Source: JAHOYW01 sp963664605 (lineage in GTDB: Bacteria > Verrucomicrobiota > Lentisphaeria > Victivallales > Victivallaceae). From it: a stretch of 64,000 bases of DNA. A program made the position numbers and the translations under genes. Below are positions 34,501-37,400 of this stretch, piece after piece. The notes under the pieces were generated by a model. It had not been told where the DNA came from, did not search any database, and worked only from the letters and a program-made list of their open reading frames with translations. The DNA lies in contig OY761536.1 of assembly GCA_963664605.1 (NCBI GenBank), positions 1,302,001 through 1,366,000 of the forward strand, written 5' to 3'. The stretch's first letter is position 1. Every line of letters starts with the position of its first letter.

Positions 34501-35574
34501 TTGTACGAAATCAGAGGCGTTTTCGCTGACATAATCACTGTCGACGACCTGACCGTTCAAGACAAAATACCCTTCATTACCATGAGTAAGAATATGAACA
34601 GCGTCATATTTGACATCAGAATGTTCGTTTAAGTAATTCGTGATATAATCCAAGCCGTCCGTTCCTGATTCGAGCATAACAACTTCGACATCGTCTCCGA
34701 GGTCGTCGAGGATTTCATCAACATTCATTACTGAGGAGTTGATAAATGCAATTTCGCGGGATGCGGTATCCTCTAAAAGAGAATCAAAGTTTTCAATTAA
34801 ATTTTCATCAAAATAAACATCGGAAGCATCTGTTTCAACACCGTTAGTGCTGTATTCCAGATCCCAGTCTCCGCCAGCGGATTCGCTGCCGGTTTCATCA
34901 ATGCTCGCGGCGACATCGTGATCCATTGCGTCACTAATGGCATCGACTAAAGCCGCGCCTTCTGTAGTGGACGCAAGGTTTGAGGCGAAAAGATTAAGCT
35001 GGGCGCCTTCGTCCATAAGGTTGTTCAGGGAATTGAAGAAATCCTGGTTTACGGAATTATTCACTGTGTCTAATGACGTGTCGGTATCAGCAAATAATTG
35101 TACTGTCGCATTCTCGCCGGATTCGGTGACAAAACCAATTGAATCCGCAAGTTTGCCATCCAGGGCGTCGGTAAGCTGTTGCAGTAATTCAGCGGCAGAG
35201 GTGGAGCTCGCGTCATACCTTACAACGATTGTATCAGAAGAGGTGGCATTAATAATATCTTCAGCGTTTTCTAAGGAATCAGAAACAACCAGGACATCGA
35301 TGTGCTGGCCATCACTACCTGTGTTGCTTGTTTCTATTGCGGCAAGGATGCTTTCAAGCGATCCGGGATCATCAGAATCACCGCCGGCCGCTGAACTGTC
35401 ACTCTCGCTTCCTTCAGAACTGTCAGCATTCTCAGCTGCCTCCTGCTGGGCGGCTTCTTCAGCTTCAGCGGCTTCAGCCGCTTCCTGCTGCTGCGCGTCA
35501 GCTTCCTGTTGAGCATCGGCTACATCAGCAACCGCCGCCCCGTCGAACAGTATTCGATCTTCAAGTTTATACAT
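7531..35574 (-). CDS. giant beta-helix surface protein with LEPR-XLL-like start and DUF4347 domains
   Basis: A single uninterrupted frame of 9,347 codons encodes a protein of roughly 1 MDa. Residues 4-15 (LEDRILFDGAAV) match the LEPR-XLL motif of giant exported proteins; there is no Sec signal peptide. An Ala/Glu/Gln/Asp-rich linker (about 16-75) leads to two DUF4347-like domains (the second, residues about 271-430, has 'AVHILTHGNEG' and 'IMIYGCNLTGS'). The bulk is Pmp-like right-handed beta-helix repeats with countless 'GGAIY/GGGIY' turns, three 'NxxDSGxGSLRxAI' entry motifs and at least eleven 'DQRG...DIGAYE' cassettes. A seven-repeat FG-GAP region and other insertions are listed separately. 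The last 170 residues or so are acidic, ending DDLLAG; no autotransporter barrel is seen. I noticed only one Cys (DUF4347). It follows a TolC-like lipoprotein gene by 70 bases with GAGG before the ATG. Best guess: an adhesin or S-layer-like surface protein exported by a type I-like system. Confidence 0.9.
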   Translation of the reverse strand: MYKLEDRILFDGAAVADVADAQQEADAQQQEAAEAAEAEEAAQQEAAENADSSEGSESDSSAAGGDSDDPGSLESILAAIETSNTGSDGQHIDVLVVSDSLENAEDIINATSSDTIVVRYDASSTSAAELLQQLTDALDGKLADSIGFVTESGENATVQLFADTDTSLDTVNNSVNQDFFNSLNNLMDEGAQLNLFASNLASTTEGAALVDAISDAMDHDVAASIDETGSESAGGDWDLEYSTNGVETDASDVYFDENLIENFDSLLEDTASREIAFINSSVMNVDEILDDLGDDVEVVMLESGTDGLDYITNYLNEHSDVKYDAVHILTHGNEGYFVLNGQVVDSDYVSENASDFVQWRNALSDDADIMIYGCNLTGSMDGESLVANIASLTGADVAASTDSVGGNDWSLDYNAGDINYGAFDIDSYAYHLADQLVTSNADSGSGSLREAILAIGAGESITFNLGAGDETITLASALPDISLSMTIDGDNVEGSGTDITISGANSYRIFNITEDAVDVTLSNLTITAGSATGNGGAVASAHSGNLTITDVTIDASTATGNGNDLYVSSGSLYMTRSTVGDFYNDGSTIMTHLADGATDTDYWGMLNTITTQDGKMLFADALNNGTTLGDITSFVTNNFTDNHSITIDNNTDSIDLSDDVITLREAILFADAGSTITFDPNVTNFTLSTLGDLIITRDLIIDGGETTYFDASSNSRVFNITGEFAGSDINVSLNNMWLHDGKAYGTNSGGNVYISAANVYMENIDVYNGVAAGSGGGLYLASGTLSMVSSTVDSNTATLNGGGIYSEGTFSASNFTVYGNSAAVGGGIYASDGEVTLDHTTIAYNTTTTVAAAGAYIGGSVTVSSTNSIIAYNTDSGGLTSYNNASGITATILGQEAAADAKGGMFRVISPFLDNGGWTRTLALQDNDWTNTNIINQGSNDGNTIYDQRGYMRNGARDIGAYEYNGLIAFNKDRPQYGYSSISELNEDIFGTGSAQRAIKDGETIEFVGTRILMDETIGYSITEAGVNLDMNFIGNGKDSTVLDASGIVNPDASAARVLLIDNNDSDTIISVRAYDLAMRNGTIADNGGAIWTSENLILQNVAIHGFTVNAGAAGGAIYNDGAYVSITRSDIYNNTAINGGAIYNNVGGVLVTQSTFSNNSAVTNGGAIYSNDDGTRNASITIVSSTFNNNTATTAGAIYAEGKIDFTNSTFAFNSADEAGAILLSGDGVWQMTNNTVAYNTTWTGTTYGAAVTVTGGDFFAVNNLFAYNPSAALPAEAYSSYTGSVITLSSYYDLDAASYNNVFNSIYNWDNYTNLLADTVLTDHGGWTKTLAISISSAAYNAGTNMGVPGYDQRGYDTYGDRDIGAYELNGYVAYYYSETSGSWIGTSTIEEAVDKMQGAADPNVHYVQLINTRILETDISISVSKSIAASPFVEARTVYVQGHRAGGTVISGGGEGQILTVSGSTAVSGTLYLDRVTFADGYSDSSGAALISTGKGIFNFTDVSFVNNTTLADGGAISVTLDTAIINLDRALLAYNTSFGSGGAISLTEAGKLSANATTVADNMSFVDGGGISLAGGSLTLTGSTIAKNFALGFGGGLYSNATLISGNTIYAKNISISDATGNDYHVFQGEEEAAKLTNQGYNLVEHQNGSWSSGNAFFGEVTATTDKHDLIGANEYLFATEKLADYGGWSFSMALDQNSAALEKGSGTANDQRNFGVFEVKDIGAFEYSGTVATVNGESYFSIASAIANASDGDTVTLNNARILENDIIIGHNITIEVTESSETFGGAVIDANGYGRTFFIEGNSITATINDVMMTNGLILSSGTESEQQGGGTGGAIFNAGSITLTNVSVLNAFAQLAGGAIYSTNSLVVNSNADSANFATTRADAPDSLRQAITRYESNRAGSSGGAIYASGASGIRNGMQITDADFYYNKAYTGGAVFAENVFDASSGDMISNVDFNANNATDLGGALYFTGGGEVNISTTDFTYNSAMNIGGAIYISSSNPVTFTNSDITYNYAFNDAGALFFNGAGATDGGLTIAGTSTTSVSYNQSLNGMGGALYVINTNLLHLYSTSHTVSLLFEGNQADDFDGDGSGLGGAIYYKGATSSSDLIIGDSGDGNAVQFNNNYAANKGGAIYMENSGDFTARQNVYFTSNGFIGSTLTEYGGALYILDSGRIIMSENVNANGNYATHSGGAFYFKNTSDIVIDDLALSTNNYQSGYVGDDNGGAVYIENSGNITLSNIDAYDNRTTKFGGAFYIKNTADSSISISSSGFDGNRGSEGSAVYVDHASEFSIVNTTFGANAGGGAALYLGYGNLVVNYATFANNTGGTNANSIYLEGEPGQSSSFKINNSLINDDNAFSLGEVESVTITAGESTNNIFTYYHNYAGDEIENLVDIGSGYTTIRAYLPYDDNYGSASGNTIAALDGYNNIVGNAGTAATIASNLYLASDMSYHANYLTRAFALESKNSIAYRYAMDDGSGNYTIEVRPGEADSAVKYDQRGNLRSGVTVYSNDFFAPALWSVITGSDVYYYSLELTPDSIIDRVTGTTLTEVDFSTIEEDPTTLAAGEWAWDAETQTIYVHLADDVDPGSLASDAMEYHQQFFVYNQMENYNFTASEWEETDAANIYQYNEALDVIPVTVGQGSDLTLVDFSTLTSLSDLEEGQYTFDSTTSNLYVRLADNTDPGTLDANELNYNNSNNFESNAWLEARDATGVYQYTLLGNSPTQISDNRSLTYVDTDYSNLTAGQWTWDAATGTVYVHLDGNADPGTLTDSVISHRNWTATTLNGNGTEYSSVQIAADDVRTSLGAFEPNFYTTVSSYSDNTSNPDWVMHIPGSEWHDYDAALADGVTLREGVFWMDTYDISNLGTQDGEFDANRYIKFSDDMQGRTITLSAGQINTNTDFTLGMIDQYLDKSYTDQDGETHYFLADNTFIGQEDSDRITISGGDSNRIFNIQQREDFTHALYGVGGWSFTSTVGLNNMTLSNGFADTSGTMEGFNISNFGRGGAIFNAGTVYMDNTVIQDSIATNLNGASDESGRGFGGGIYNSGTMTITDSTITGNTVDNPDIASNAGKGGGIYNSGNLTVIRSLISDNTAIGNYSETVNSNVGSGGGIYSTGRLNVYSTTITTNDLDSSDIEDGAALAIAGGTANIFGNTIAFNDAYNTTGYAVRLTGGTINFRNNLVAQNFVEDSSFQVRRDISVTTAVTFNESNNIIGSYEFGSGYYDFDTQGTNDILGDNQSGEVTKLNLSSNLLHNGGMTRNYRVQTNSVAINNAYNYSSLGIDYDQRNLLVGTQQARVTIGAYELLTYVTLSSDIPDQEIVGGDILFQYDYYNSTSGMSGRQAWLENVRYAMYLADQDGRVEIEVVSGSETYTLEYGELEILNGITVTTTDSADTLTIDGGWDGTSESGNRILSITDPTTQASYTVTLEHLNLINGYAAADDRNGMGGGIFSTEQLILTDITLNTTQAASDGGAIYLLAGNLTLDTVTISDSEAGGSGGAIYLLAGGMSGTDVTISNTSSDGHGGAIYAQEGNLFNLSNSTITGADAADFGGAIYFKGGDMNLDRVAIGGATADLGNTANFGGGIYADVTGTITLDNSTLGNNSATQRGGGLYVWAGSLQTTNSTIANNYSGAEGGGIYYVPNSGVELTYTTIANNISGYGSETAYGGGGIYMQNGSITLLNTILAQNYTQSVDDANHNDLYLSAVASISSITTSLLGPITSANSSFDSTTDLRLYTFYDATHDNHSTPDWSDLRIDTALSTDTYSSGYTDVKTPVIWVNFDSVAIGNGTPLSAPPNINLVDQRGVVRSTDTTEGNGPTIGAYEKVINTYYFQGGDVTDVANWDTVKTGGGSNPTGFDIVDARFVFDDDTSVEIDSNWTVGLRNLVEISDGSGTTDVTLAESMAAVISIGTGGTFNVAGTYTLNGPYPLSISGNMNITGAVAVADISSIMPVTISSMDVTLNSGAVLTINTADANVTNLTISSADTASEVQYTYNGEQSIKHVVTGDYGTLTIGGSDSKTYTGDLDINKFNINDDVTLSLNGSLTIADGGSGSTPNSGTISLTGNLSFNGGMGTDFGGTNVTFVGTSGVQNFDFGMMHYLSNLTIDNADGVEINSSSNLAVANVTFNNGALTLNDGGLYIADGGTVVGASGADARYFITAGTGTVSQQLSDPDGTHFILAVEDTANPGEYKWTDIILAPSAGTPTDRAAVRLINDIVLDTDLKPTETRGDLNVTWDITLDSSGSDFEFILDTYSANAAGIYFNQSTALLHYLTDVKDPPETKWETKTDWTDNRNGYYYVGHTFKEVINNNDSGAGSLRAAIDAINDPDSLSGVIVFDNTSTDFDSGAHIYLLSDMVINDGVTVSIVGLTTGNRETIIDGSNGYIFQVGQTATVESDVKLNYLDFQGGTTDYILVNYEDLSLTNVSVTDSTTEAWNIAPINNIGSITVKNGTDNTGYLELDGGAAGNEFTYYHDSGASVTLRYVGGNTTISTGSEYSSTMYDVVLADSADVEVDVSRTIGNSLTTEALTNMTFAVDSGIAGNTAFSGNLTINDNITLSLGGAANELGDADSFTAGTGSTVNYNRAGDQTVDAVDYANLTISGSESKTVDSSFHMTEDLTVVSGATLVLDTASDETIAIDGNTAVGGDLYAGAGTLALYGDDNTLGTDSTFYYQTSTVSYLGGAQEISDVDYYNLVIGGGASDAEVTKQTVDFDFNVHNDFEIADYTTFDLAANTLLVEGDFTMSSLGAFTFSDDGFLRLEGATTATFDFSYGSGTVIYQGGDSQLVAEGTYHDLQVANGVKSLGADVTVLNDFKFLDSAGIFQLGTYDLTLNGSITNASGTGGRYFANTTTTDSGRVYLLLGVDEPQNLVIGTTNEWTEVTFTGGDTQQYISVWTYDGVTTDGQPDGTEIPNPEYAVNMTFNITPHSASEYSMELVDSSAKGSSFDPALVATYYYSGTESDWTQVSNPLTQTGPFFFGIGIPDGGLVVTNSNDSGSGSLRWAIAAANILDGVNLITFSKDVFYTQQEITLTTGEMSITDHVVIQGLGATLTTVSGNDSSRIFNIASGISVSVSGLSLTGGYSADNGGAVYLAGSLQLENVEISGSSSDALGDAIYVADNAALYTMRSTVSSTSTSGSNEAGIYSLGTLSMFNSTFVNLGTGESISLGADADALLFNVTVSVDGGATDAIIVDPAAALTLNNTLVYGDIDGDYTDPNSSSIVSNTSYFVNGNLEDNGGWVRTIAIENNDTVVDAGIGYDDGAYMYDARGYLTKGANDIGAYEYQGYIARNAQTSTYYSSLSDALNEASNGDNIELISTRILIESGITIDGDISLSGAGIWDTVLSAGIKGSGSDRLFTIGDTSGGPAVHMLDLSIRGGNVTGDGGAILNYGNLHFNNVMLADNAATGDGGAIYNANGAFVYGNRISARMNTAENGGGIYNLGSLTLDNSRVANNTADLNGGGIYNGISGNNTGQLFLLNSTLDHNTATDGAGGGIYSTGTFQAEYSTIYANRAESLASGAGTGLGGGIYNIGDSYLVNLTIASNYATIDGGGIYAETGNINLVNSIVAYNTYASGWSEISDDAGVITELSNFIGSDYSASGFYTAPNSLFGSSLADNGGWTYTLAINPDSWYYYNVIGQGVDVGINYDQRGYMIDYSRDLGAYETNGYIGYYLTSDNYRTYFSSIATALTAQSDLSERTLYLIGTRIKEADINADLVYYTSDDTLVQTVTIKGDASGETVISAGGTGRIFYTNATVGTGGELILDRLTLADGNVIEALSPLTDPLSSDGYGGAIYNNGATVTLNNVNIINSQSSKDGGAIYNGMAADVPSGDTTADVYGTVTVTNGYFGNNFSGKNGGAISGLGSVDISDSTIYGNIAGLGGGGIAIVGEKDVTVSNSTIAYNRTVKGLGGGVYLASAEGAATFSSGENILARNYNGLSFDREANFATIELGYGDGAPTATGNAGDLYLNEVNSDWYTYNGEEWVLQYDLFTQYPATVIAGDGAPSDDDGSNGNYYVVSETGDVYFKDSNSWGLLYSLNNAVLSGTTDPSGTVGEEGQYYVNTTSGELFVKQDNQEGILTWVAQYDMNGDPQMYTGSGTPTSGIGSGGDYYMDTDTGNLYIRTVVSGGSTGNWSGNIHSLKTSDSVTVAMDYYFSAGKFKDNTYNLVEYQNGTWTEDSTTFFGEKTYDDKGEVKTDMHDILGPKENIFVQGAVSNDNGGWTYTLALSGDGAATDAGTGSGTDQRGYNSNGTADIGAYEFRGFMASVGDAQYDSVQGAINAAGEDGTVTLNATRILESNINPQTSVTIEGTAGESYLSAGYEGRVLKVETTGTTLTINNLMIGEGVALDSTAAGGVGAVGNGGAIFTSGSIAMTDVQMFNSFAQRSGGAVYTVGDLTVTSTGVFTFPTLFADNRANVAGGALSSSGTLTITGVKNEGTSDSKLYNLVQFMDNSSGGTGGAINAFGDVEMQYFYLAYNNAVQGGALALSGTGNATLQDFTIENNFASSQGGAIYAATYGNLEIIDNESSSDTGYYTYINYNRALHDGGGIYFVNSGNISLSGIEGNPLTYVGMSSNDSGNDGGAIYVSHSGDLTLDHYVSISSSTAANDGGAIYFANSDAFAMIFANSVTSNTATNSGGGIYVSNVTSVNTSYSATISSNTATTGSGGGIYIVNTPTVSIDYTEAGNNRAGVNGGFMYIANSAGTDVGAISITDLDAYNNSTDRTDLTVTSIDISGEWAFVGVADPDTSVTTDAGQVSVYKLTAGAWELHQIIEGFAANDYFGNAVSVDGTNAIIGAKYADGYAGKAYIYDYNAATLLWEQNAVLSSPISDSAFGYAVSISGDNALISGSGPGGVGAAYLYNDSGAGWNLTETFSAPTGSLYFGHSVSISGDYILIGDEDWHNTSNESLGAAYFYTNNGTSWNLTNTFTGRTEYSHFGDSVAISGTKAIIGSYGENNYDGEVTLYDYSDSNWTLSQTIVGGTSEFYFGQSVDISGDKAVIGNQYGSSLRGAAYMYEYSSSSWNLETTISGDSDGFGNIVAIDGDTAMVNSRDGSNIKMYADTGSTWELSQTINMFTTNGQGGAVYIENGNDAEITINRSGFDSNIAAQGSGIWIDHGSDISITNSTFGSNFGGSALYLGYGNLSINFATFAHNTTNDLSPVTIEIDGTAASTLSLTNSIIYDNANSTISLSGLTTVSASSRNLFLDTTGFSGASLYGGGYRTITAHGTSDSAAVLDANYNIVGYDAASTTFVGNYSYMASSMAYHANYRTRALAITSYNSLAYQYELNGSTVRPGDNSAGLTTDQRGNSRNGYEYNTKTSTYELKDAPSIGAFEPMFYITVNDKGDMTYDPFNTIIMSGLAANAWFADAIEEDGSLNLREASYWIDSYNPDTDQFDANRYIKFDSTVFTADGDNTITLTLNAGPIEIYTSQIIGMVPGYDGYDFVADNTYMAQDDTARITVDASSTHTRVFTIRDTMNPNIHVGINNLNITGGSSTHYAKDYDSGRGGGIYNNANLTLNNVVVTGNSTTNTSLRSSDNGLGGGIYNASSGTLTINDSTIQDNTATGTKINDSTDIVGLGGGIYNDGGTVTVNRSLLTGNTANGFSVDPEKDTTTLAGIGGGIFSSSGNMTLNNSTITNNSLGTSSRNTGSAVYIKDGNFTANNNTIIENSLPSTSMESGYSSTAGAVFLTGTGNATMYNNIFANNNANGTAGFRGRDIYTSSTINITESNNIVGYYTGTYDFSAGTGNITGDGFGVVSNLNLDSTMRYNGGKTMNFRVLDNSVAINAGTTVSSSTDYDQRGYQRELGDSATIGSYEMTTSITLITNAETTIDYSNPSIGFDFTNNRPGWEASLRNAAYLADNNATITIDPSDDETIWTRTDDVLDPIYVLNQAIRIANGVSIETVGSQIITIDGGWSGDTATDGVRLFWIDSSSSTLANVSMTNLILQNANALTASSNTNGGAIYNSENLTLNNVQVISSQATNGGGIYSTEGTLTLANGTIIGSTGKGNTAVNGGGIYVDSGNVTITGKLVGDDYVFVQISNNSASGSGGGLYASHATLNVTLGDFSENEAAIHGGGLYLVNSALTMAQSQVMSNTADSDAGGLYQNGGSASITKSTFGENTAGRYGGGLRISAQTFEMVNSTVANNTSGAYGGGLYMTGSGSYNLTFVTVANNISGTSSTTQTAGGGIFIAGGHLTMINTVIANNYHVSANDANRDEFYTTSMDWIASVTYSAIGVSSNAGSLLDFHAVSTTNISNTSYTDFYSEILLDSTLYDNGGATKTLYVYQNSLLVGEGTYMASVTTSQNNKTRLNPPTIGAYESSSTIYYYVGGDVNAQSSWQNTPGTDNPDFSSADNLYVFADNGYAGNFNTGIWEISDRSLVTVAAAGSFTISGDAVVKSFVHRSPSTTVNMAVTVEDTGTLTFNTGTAQYVSLSTLGTDSNVAYTYSGAQTVYTASYGNLTISGSGTKTSTAAITVAGNLTLGSGSATLGATGGLSVTGTTSGTGNITSTTDATFSGAVTLTGSISATSGTVTFDSTADLTDSTVNAATVTVNDVLTVNNTTITGTTALNINENVIADGGTSSTLLSVDFNFDESKAVTVNDAGTQLAFDVGSQNVNYYGSTGTASPTDFNVDVQNVVIASSTGRFEVSTDGNINISNIVTGDDSAVNGTLVFTGDAITIDGGVVFSTAGVELNNESSMNIGNVFTVQQDLLITGPVTLTSSATLTSTSGDLGLTGTVTGAGHDLTMNATSSGKKVSTGTLNNIGTLDINSPSTEMGGNIIADSVDVSGTTTLTNNVSITTDSLTLSGDIDGAHDLQLDVNGSATLANVDLSDGVLPASGDLRLLQGTYTTTGAMDVNDLNIISASLDMGADALSANGINNAGTLESSSTVSVADASLINSGTLNLTGTVNLNSNLTNTGTLTIGTLTLGDSNQTSSLSLDGAANITSINLAADKQASLTNGDIQITNFNFATSDTSISTFTLSSGTSLDVTNIDYGTTDYNGNYFITSGGGELIQPMLGIDPLDSSKDVVYRVGNDSSITVITLQAAAGEKMAAGVLDSVKIGNTTVTGVQETIDSTVVLDRKTDVGDIIDLSVTIDWETDTQGSQFDASGVTERFELIDNAWVSQGIVTVSVDDPAPGRSTVSYNQPTNGTYTIANQGADLTIPYTGPGFNGNVALYEMSNPDFSLRYNSFYLDVDNVTNFPIGTYPYFATSWYPTEPSVGQAVYKQMEYRLVSNPLTNLLEGQVPPIGSVVGQAVTEGASLTLTTDAPVYLEVNGEYTIGKGWLPFGVPASAGNIEQYQGPVTQGQLDEFYLDFGGREGVFETPASFRSDLDEMIDDLLAG
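14350..15400 (-). other. seven FG-GAP-like repeats inside the giant protein
   Basis: Residues about 6725-7075 contain seven tandem units of about 45 residues, each with a core like 'VSISGDNALISG' followed by an aromatic strand and a 'W.L...I.G' end: DISGEWAFVG, VSVDGTNAIIG, VSISGDNALIS, VSISGDYILIG, VAISGTKAIIG, VDISGDKAVIG, VAIDGDTAMVN. Seven copies is the number needed to close a beta-propeller. The equivalent place in block A has no such repeats. Confidence 0.8.
17140..17715 (-). repeat. four 'GxPxxxxGxxGDxY' repeats inside the giant protein
   Basis: Residues about 5953-6145 contain four units of about 45 residues of the pattern GxGxP, short loop, GxxGDxYxxxxTGxxYxK, W...YDL: 'GDGAPTATGNAGDLYL', 'GDGAPSDDDGSNGNYYV', 'GTTDPSGTVGEEGQYYV', 'GSGTPTSGIGSGGDYYM'. 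The pattern resembles short repeats in phage tail fibres and other trimeric fibres. It interrupts the beta-helix in block B only. Confidence 0.7.
20590..34290 (-). repeat. N-terminal half-repeat (A) of the giant protein
   Basis: Block A covers residues about 428-4995. It begins with 'SNADSGSGSLREAI' and carries six DQRG-type cassettes at about 32730, 31510, 30425, 28055, 25695 and 24140, followed by a region of 'YxNLxIxGSxxKT' repeats (about 23.9-21.0 kb). The cassettes occur in the same order, with matching flanking sentences, as in block B, at offsets of about 12.9-14.4 kb. Block A has an extra 'SLRAAI' sub-block near 22.6 kb. The copies are clearly related in protein sequence but strongly diverged. 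Confidence 0.75.
27245..27960 (-). repeat. three 'WxWDxxTxTxYVHL' repeats inside the giant protein
   Basis: Residues about 2538-2777 contain three units of roughly 75-85 residues: 'AAGEWAWDAETQTIYVHLAD', 'EEGQYTFDSTTSNLYVRLAD' and 'TAGQWTWDAATGTVYVHLDG', each followed by 'DPG(S/T)L'. They sit after the fourth cassette of block A and have no counterpart in block B. Confidence 0.7.
34280..35310 (-). other. two tandem DUF4347-like domains of the giant protein
   Basis: The second copy (about 34280-34765) is canonical: 'REIAFINSSV', 'HILTHGNEGYFVLNG', 'DIMIYGCNLTG', 'DVAASTDSVGGNDWSLDYNAG'. The first (about 34830-35310) is degenerate but keeps the layout: 'HIDVLVVSDSLENAEDII', 'QLNLFASNLASTTEGAALVD', 'DVAASIDETGSESAGGDWDL'. 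The first has lost the His and Cys-containing motifs. DUF4347 is typical of the N-terminus of giant exported adhesins. Confidence 0.75.
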
Positions 35575-35644
35575 AACACACCTCTTTATAAATATTGAAC
35601 TTCCCTGAAAACTACCGACTGATTTCTAAGAAGTTCATTTTAAC

Positions 35645-37273
35645 TTAAAGTTTTTTCTTTTTAACCGCTTTTGCCGCCTGCTCTGCAATCGCATCGAATT
35701 TACTGCGGGCTTCAGCACTGGCTGTATTGTCGCCAAGAACAACACCATTGTATTTAAGTTCTTTAGCCATGGCTACATAAGCTTTCGTTACGACTTTGCT
35801 GGTCTGATGACGGGCTTTTTCCTTGGCCTCTGAACGTTTGACTTCGCGCATCACAATTTCTATGGTGGCCGGGTCAAGGGAATTAACTCCGAGAGTATTA
35901 AGCAGACGATAATATGCAACGTAGCAACTGCTCATGGAAATTAGACGGTTGATAAAGGTTTCAGCTGTTTCCAGTTCGTAGCGGTCGAGTTCCAGCCTGG
36001 ATAATGCGCCGCCGGAAGAAAAGTTCTGGCTGGCGACTTTAAAATGCTTTTTGTAGGCTTGATAAGTTTTGTCATCAAGGTCATAGCGCTCTTTAACTTC
36101 CAGAATATTTGCGTGAGCGATACGCACTTGCGCCATAACCCCGATAGAGAGAGCCAGAGTCCGCATGGCGATTTCATCTACTTCAGAATTAAGAGCACGG
36201 TACTTTGCTATTTTCTGGGGGAGTTTCAATAAGTTGTAAGCGGCATGAACACCGATTTCCCACCAGCTTTGGGTGTAAAGGAAAGAGTTGTTTGAATTTA
36301 TGAAGTCAAGGAATATTTTTACCTGTGGAAACATTTTAATGATAGTTTTACGTGCTTCGGTGACCGTAATGCTGGTCTGAATATCAAGTTGATAAAGCTC
36401 GGGACGTTCAACCAAAGCTATTTTTTCCATTGTCTCGATGTCAGGCAAATTCGAGATTGCCAGTTTTTTGAGGCATCTGGTATCAACCCGGATGTCGTTA
36501 ATCGGCAGGTAGCCCATCAGAGCACGCAGTTCAATACAGGCATTTTCATAACTGCGGCGGTATGACATCAGGCGTTTTTCGAGACGGATAAAACGTTTTT
36601 TCTCATCGAGCAGACGCAGTTGAGAAACAGATTTGTCCTTTTGGAGCTGTTCAAATACTTTTTCCAGAGTCTTGCATTTAAGGAGTAATTTTTCAGTTGT
36701 GTCAATAGCATCCTGGGCGGCTGCCACTTTAAAATAGGTCTTGACTATATCAAGTTTTAAATTCTGTTCCGCACGACGTTTTTGTTCCACCGTGATTAAG
36801 CTGCGGTCTTCTGCCTGAGCCGCGTTAAGGTAAGCCAGGCCGAAGTCGAGTACACTTAAAGCCAGTTCAATTTTCAGATTGTTTATAGTGTTGTCTACAC
36901 TACGGCTGGAAACCAAACTTTCCTGACCGGTTTCAATAGAATAACTGCTTGAACCTGGAGTTTTGTTACGGGAGTGGAACTGGTTTGTGACATTGAGTTC
37001 AGGAAGCATGCCGAGCATTTCAGCGGTGACTTTTTCGTCAGCAATACGTTCTTTTAGTTCGTATACTTTTAAATCCAGATTGTGTTGAAGCCCGATTGCA
37101 ATACATTCGACAAGTGTTAAGACTCTACCTTTTGGCAGTACTTTTAATTTGATTTTGCTCATGTGTTCAGCGGCTTTCTTAATACGTCTTTCCCGAGCTT
37201 CTTTCGCGCTGTGGCAACCGGCCAGAACAACCATGACTGCGATTATAAACATAATCCGAAAATATTTAAGCAT
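35645..37273 (-). CDS. TolC-like outer-membrane efflux lipoprotein
   Basis: This 542-residue protein belongs to the outer membrane efflux protein (TolC) family, whose trimers form the exit duct of type I secretion and drug efflux systems. It starts with a lipoprotein signal: hydrophobic stretch and lipobox 'VVLAGC' with Cys20. Two repeats of the OEP fold can be traced: 'LTLVECIAIGLQHNLDLKVYE' opening the first, long coiled-coil helices around residues 150-250, and a second half opening 'ETMEKIALVERPELYQLDIQ' with a helical hairpin around 330-440. The C-terminal tail is Lys-rich. It is the first gene of a unit with the 28-kb gene 70 bases downstream, which suggests it is that protein's exit pore. 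The partner ABC and membrane-fusion proteins are not in the window. Confidence 0.85.
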   Translation of the reverse strand: MLKYFRIMFIIAVMVVLAGCHSAKEARERRIKKAAEHMSKIKLKVLPKGRVLTLVECIAIGLQHNLDLKVYELKERIADEKVTAEMLGMLPELNVTNQFHSRNKTPGSSSYSIETGQESLVSSRSVDNTINNLKIELALSVLDFGLAYLNAAQAEDRSLITVEQKRRAEQNLKLDIVKTYFKVAAAQDAIDTTEKLLLKCKTLEKVFEQLQKDKSVSQLRLLDEKKRFIRLEKRLMSYRRSYENACIELRALMGYLPINDIRVDTRCLKKLAISNLPDIETMEKIALVERPELYQLDIQTSITVTEARKTIIKMFPQVKIFLDFINSNNSFLYTQSWWEIGVHAAYNLLKLPQKIAKYRALNSEVDEIAMRTLALSIGVMAQVRIAHANILEVKERYDLDDKTYQAYKKHFKVASQNFSSGGALSRLELDRYELETAETFINRLISMSSCYVAYYRLLNTLGVNSLDPATIEIVMREVKRSEAKEKARHQTSKVVTKAYVAMAKELKYNGVVLGDNTASAEARSKFDAIAEQAAKAVKKKKL

Positions 37274-37372
37274 AAAGTTCTCCCGTCATCTATAATTTAT
37301 ATACAAAAATTGCATTGGTATTTTATTATTTTATAATAACGGCACGAATAAATATTATATGCCGACTGGAAT

Positions 37373-37400
37373 AATATACATTATATCAAGCGTTTGTCAA
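37373..37400 (-). promoter_or_regulatory. promoter of the TolC-like/giant protein operon
   Basis: On the minus strand TTGACA (37400-37395), 16 bases and TATATT (37378-37373) form a good sigma70 promoter, with a leader of about 90 bases to the lipoprotein ATG at 37273. No second convincing promoter is seen in the 70 bases before the giant gene. Confidence 0.5.
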
